From Corynebacterium callunae DSM 20147 (GTDB taxonomy: Bacteria; Actinomycetota; Actinomycetes; Mycobacteriales; Mycobacteriaceae), in assembly GCF_000344785.1 (NCBI RefSeq), contig NC_020506.1, positions 1,116,001 through 1,180,000 of the forward strand: 64,000 nucleotides of DNA, given 5' to 3'. This document shows, piece by piece, positions 61,561 through 64,000 of the stretch; positions within the stretch are counted from its first letter, which is position 1; every line of letters starts with the position of its first letter. Position numbers and translations under genes: made by a program. Under the pieces are notes generated by a model. It was not told the DNA's origin and did no database searches. It saw only the letters and a program-made list of their open reading frames with translations.

Positions 61561-62898
61561 ATGACCTCAGCACCTGCCCCCAGCTTCAACCCCGGCAAGG
61601 GCCCCGGCTCACCAGTCGGTATTGCTCTTCTTGGATACGGAACCGTTGGCTCTGAGGTGATGCGTTTGATGACAGAATACGCAGATGAGCTGGCACACCG
61701 TATTGGCGGACCTTTGGTTCTTCGCGGTGTTGCCGTTTCTGATACCTCCAAGCCCCGCGAAGGTGTGGCACCTGAGCTGCTTACCGAAGATGCCTTTGCC
61801 CTAATTGAGCGCGAAGATGTCGACATTGTTGTTGAGGTTATCGGCGGAATCGATTACCCACGCCAGGTTGTGCTCGCCGCGTTGCGTGCTGGCAAGTCCG
61901 TGGTTACCGCCAACAAGGCTTTGGTAGCAGCACACTCTGCTGAGCTTGCAGATGCCGCTGAAGAATCCAACGTTGACCTCTACTTTGAAGCTGCCGTTGC
62001 TGCTGCTATCCCAGTAGTTGGACCACTGCGTCGTTCCCTTGCAGGCGATCAGATCCAGTCTGTCATGGGCATTGTTAATGGCACCACCAACTTCATTTTG
62101 GACGCAATGTACTCTACCGGCGCCGGCTATGAGGAGTCCCTTGCAGAGGCAACCCGTTTGGGTTATGCCGAGGCTGACCCAACCGCAGACGTTGAAGGCC
62201 ATGACGCTGCTTCCAAGGCAGCCATCCTTGCTTCCCTTGCTTTCCACACTCGAGTTACCGCTGATGATGTGCATTGTGAAGGCATCACCAAGATCAGCGC
62301 TGCAGATATTGAAGCCGCCAAGCAAGCCGGCCACACCATTAAATTGCTTGCCATCTGTGAGAAAATTACCGATAAGGAAGGACGTCAGGCCATTTCTGCG
62401 CGCGTGCACCCCACCCTGCTTCCCACCTCTCACCCTTTGGCCTCCGTTAATAAATCCTTTAACGCCATCTTCGTAGAAGCAGAGGCCGCCGGACAGCTGA
62501 TGTTCTACGGCAATGGTGCCGGTGGTGCGCCTACCGCCTCTGCTGTGCTTGGCGACGTCGTCGGTGCGGCCCGTAATAAGGTGCATGGTGGTCGTGCGCC
62601 CGGCGAGTCAACCTATGCAAATCTGCCTATTGCAGATTTTGGCGATACCCCAACCCGCTACCACCTCGACATGGAAGTGGAAGACCGCGTAGGTGTTTTG
62701 GCTGAATTGGCTAACCTCTTTGCAGAGCAGGGAATTTCACTGCGTACAATCCGACAGGAAGAGCACGAAAATGGTGCCCGCCTCATCGTGGTCACCCACG
62801 CCGCGTTGGAATCTGATCTCAGCCACACCGTTGATTTGCTCAAGGCTAAGCCGATTGTTAAGGCAATCAACAGTGTGATCCGCCTCGAAAGGGACTAG
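61561..62898 (+). CDS. hom: Homoserine dehydrogenase
   Basis: 445 residues, same length as in C. glutamicum. NAD(P) binding GIALLGYGTVGSEV is at residues 20-33; the catalytic region includes GIVNGTTNFIL and GYAEADPTADVEGHDAASKA. A C-terminal ACT domain (about 365-445, YHLDMEVEDRVGVLAELANL) gives threonine feedback inhibition. It makes homoserine from aspartate semialdehyde. GGAGAATC precedes the ATG. thrB follows after 9 bp. Confidence 0.98.
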   Translation: MTSAPAPSFNPGKGPGSPVGIALLGYGTVGSEVMRLMTEYADELAHRIGGPLVLRGVAVSDTSKPREGVAPELLTEDAFALIEREDVDIVVEVIGGIDYPRQVVLAALRAGKSVVTANKALVAAHSAELADAAEESNVDLYFEAAVAAAIPVVGPLRRSLAGDQIQSVMGIVNGTTNFILDAMYSTGAGYEESLAEATRLGYAEADPTADVEGHDAASKAAILASLAFHTRVTADDVHCEGITKISAADIEAAKQAGHTIKLLAICEKITDKEGRQAISARVHPTLLPTSHPLASVNKSFNAIFVEAEAAGQLMFYGNGAGGAPTASAVLGDVVGAARNKVHGGRAPGESTYANLPIADFGDTPTRYHLDMEVEDRVGVLAELANLFAEQGISLRTIRQEEHENGARLIVVTHAALESDLSHTVDLLKAKPIVKAINSVIRLERD

Positions 62899-62907
62899 TT
62901 TTACTCC

Positions 62908-63837
62908 ATGGCTATTGAACTAAACGTCGGCCGCAAGGTCACCGTCACCGTGCCGGGTTCATCTGCGAACCTCGGCCCAGGCTTTGACACCCTCGGACTT
63001 GCACTTTCTGTCTATGACACCGTGGAAGTGGAAATTATCCCCTCCGGGTTGGAAGTAGAAGTTTTTGGCGAAGGCCAAGGCGAGGTGCCACTTGATGGTT
63101 CACACCTGGTTGTCAAAGCAATCCGAGCAGGCCTTAGGGCTGCCGACGTTGAAGTTCCCGGCCTGCGCGTAATCTGCCACAACAACATTCCACAGTCCCG
63201 TGGTTTGGGATCCTCAGCTGCCGCGGCAGTAGCAGGAGTTTCCGCAGCAAATGGTTTGGCAGATTTCCCCCTTAGCCAAGATCAAATTGTGCAGCTTGCT
63301 TCTGCCTTTGAGGGACACCCCGATAATGCCGCGGCCTCCGTGCTCGGCGGGGCAGTGGTTTCTTGGACCACCTTGTCCGTAGATGGCAAGAGCCAGCCTA
63401 AATACGCTGCCGTGCCAATTAAGGTACATAAAGACATCAAGGCCACGGCCTTGGTGCCAGACTTCCACGCCTCCACCGAAGCTGTGCGACGAGTACTGCC
63501 CACCGAGGTTACGCATATCGACGCCCGCTTCAACGTTTCCCGCGTGGCCGTTATGATCGTGGCCCTCCAGGATCGTCCTGACCTGCTGTGGGAAGGCACT
63601 AGGGATCGCCTGCACCAGCCTTATCGAGCAGATGTTTTGCCGGTGACCGCAGAATGGGTCAACCGTTTGCGCAACCGCGGACACGCCGCTTATCTTTCTG
63701 GCGCTGGCCCCACCGCAATGGTGCTCTCCACTGAAGCTGTGCCAGATAAGGTGCTGGAAGATGCTCGTGAATCTGGAATTCGCGTTTTGGAGCTAGAAGT
63801 AGCCGAAGGCGTAAAGGTCGAAGTAAACCGAGCTTAA
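62908..63837 (+). CDS. thrB: Homoserine kinase
   Basis: 309 residues of the GHMP kinase family. The ATP-binding motif is [13 protein letters not shown] at about residues 93-105; [18 protein letters not shown] is the N-terminal GHMP segment and [10 protein letters not shown] the C-terminal one. It phosphorylates homoserine on the way to threonine. It is the second gene of the hom-thrB operon and is followed by a strong terminator. Confidence 0.98.
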   Translation: MAIELNVGRKVTVTVPGSSANLGPGFDTLGLALSVYDTVEVEIIPSGLEVEVFGEGQGEVPLDGSHLVVKAIRAGLRAADVEVPGLRVICHNNIPQSRGLGSSAAAAVAGVSAANGLADFPLSQDQIVQLASAFEGHPDNAAASVLGGAVVSWTTLSVDGKSQPKYAAVPIKVHKDIKATALVPDFHASTEAVRRVLPTEVTHIDARFNVSRVAVMIVALQDRPDLLWEGTRDRLHQPYRADVLPVTAEWVNRLRNRGHAAYLSGAGPTAMVLSTEAVPDKVLEDARESGIRVLELEVAEGVKVEVNRA

Positions 63838-63841
63838 ACTT

Positions 63842-63877
63842 AAAAAACCGAGTGCTTAAAGGCACTCGGTTTTTTGG
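63842..63877. terminator. Bidirectional terminator of hom-thrB
   Basis: AAAAAACCGAGTGC pairs with GCACTCGGTTTTTT around TTAAAG. It also lies directly after the stop codon of the convergent gene at 63879. Confidence 0.95.
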
Positions 63878-63878
63878 T

Positions 63879-64000
63879 TTATTTAGGGCCGATATAACTC
63901 TCTGGCAAAACAATGCGCTCCAGCGCAAGAGCCACGAGGGTATCAGGATGAGCCTCAGCTTCAGAATTTCGGTTTAGCACCATGCCAAGCCACAAGGCAT
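63879..64000 (-). CDS. Unknown protein (C-terminal 39 residues only)
   Basis: An open frame enters from the right edge and ends at 63879. It reads ALWLGMVLNRNSEAEAHPDT then LVALALERIVLPESYIGPK. The stop codon lies directly at the shared terminator, as expected for a real convergent gene. Too little is present to name it. Confidence 0.6.
   Translation of the reverse strand, partial: ALWLGMVLNRNSEAEAHPDTLVALALERIVLPESYIGPK

Noticed and set aside
61801..62586. 261-codon minus-strand open frame inside hom
   Set aside because: It is antisense to conserved hom sequence and shows no recognisable domain.

Overview
The window is chromosomal DNA from an actinobacterium of the Corynebacterium glutamicum group. 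The argS-lysA pair, the hom-thrB operon, cydABDC, metE, the odhA start and a RosR-type regulator are all recognisable as close relatives of the C. glutamicum genes, and the GC content is moderate. It looks like an orthologous stretch of a sister species or a divergent strain. I see no rRNA, insertion sequence, prophage or CRISPR array. There is one tRNA gene.

Layout. 1-7131, minus strand: 5' end of odhA (2-oxoglutarate dehydrogenase), a fused ABC exporter, a small membrane-associated protein, a shikimate-dehydrogenase-type enzyme and an FlK-like thioesterase. 7240-13152, plus strand: a type-B carboxylesterase, a very acidic protein, and two overlapping MFS exporters; a divergent unknown gene shares a LexA-like box with the MFS pair. 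13145-19818: metE with a long leader and an McbR operator, then a membrane protein, a patatin lipase, an alpha/beta hydrolase and a condensation-domain/GNAT fusion. 19811-24476: a PLD-nuclease/helicase/DUF3427 protein coupled to a Nudix hydrolase, and a divergent unknown glutamate-rich protein. 24488-30175: cytochrome bd oxidase genes cydA, cydB, cydD, cydC on the minus strand. 30497-42326: a secreted protein, an amino-acid permease, a DEAD-box helicase with RGG-like repeats, a broken surface phosphatase, a TetR regulator, a maleylacetate-reductase-like enzyme, a membrane protein, a secreted HNH nuclease and a proline/sodium symporter. 42628-50476: an SNF2 ATPase with its SWIM partner, then a nuclease/SMC-like ATPase pair. 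50553-52679: YceI, RosR, PspC and an unknown protein. 53089-63837: tRNA-Arg, argS-lysA, a two-component system flanked by two paralogous secreted proteins, and hom-thrB.

How it fits together. The housekeeping content is aspartate-family amino-acid synthesis (lysA, hom, thrB, metE), with McbR-like operators at metE and hom, and respiration (odhA, cydABDC). The accessory content is more unusual. Three paralogous secreted proteins (30497, 56517 and 60396) share an N-terminal Cys motif and the C-terminal sequence GSSFGSS. Two of them flank a two-component system whose kinase core sits between two membrane domains. One of the three and the surface phosphatase have disrupted 5' ends: a 4-bp duplication and an in-frame TGA. 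Separately, an 11-mer family GCTTNTCGACG occurs 18 times in the window, about a hundred times more often than chance.
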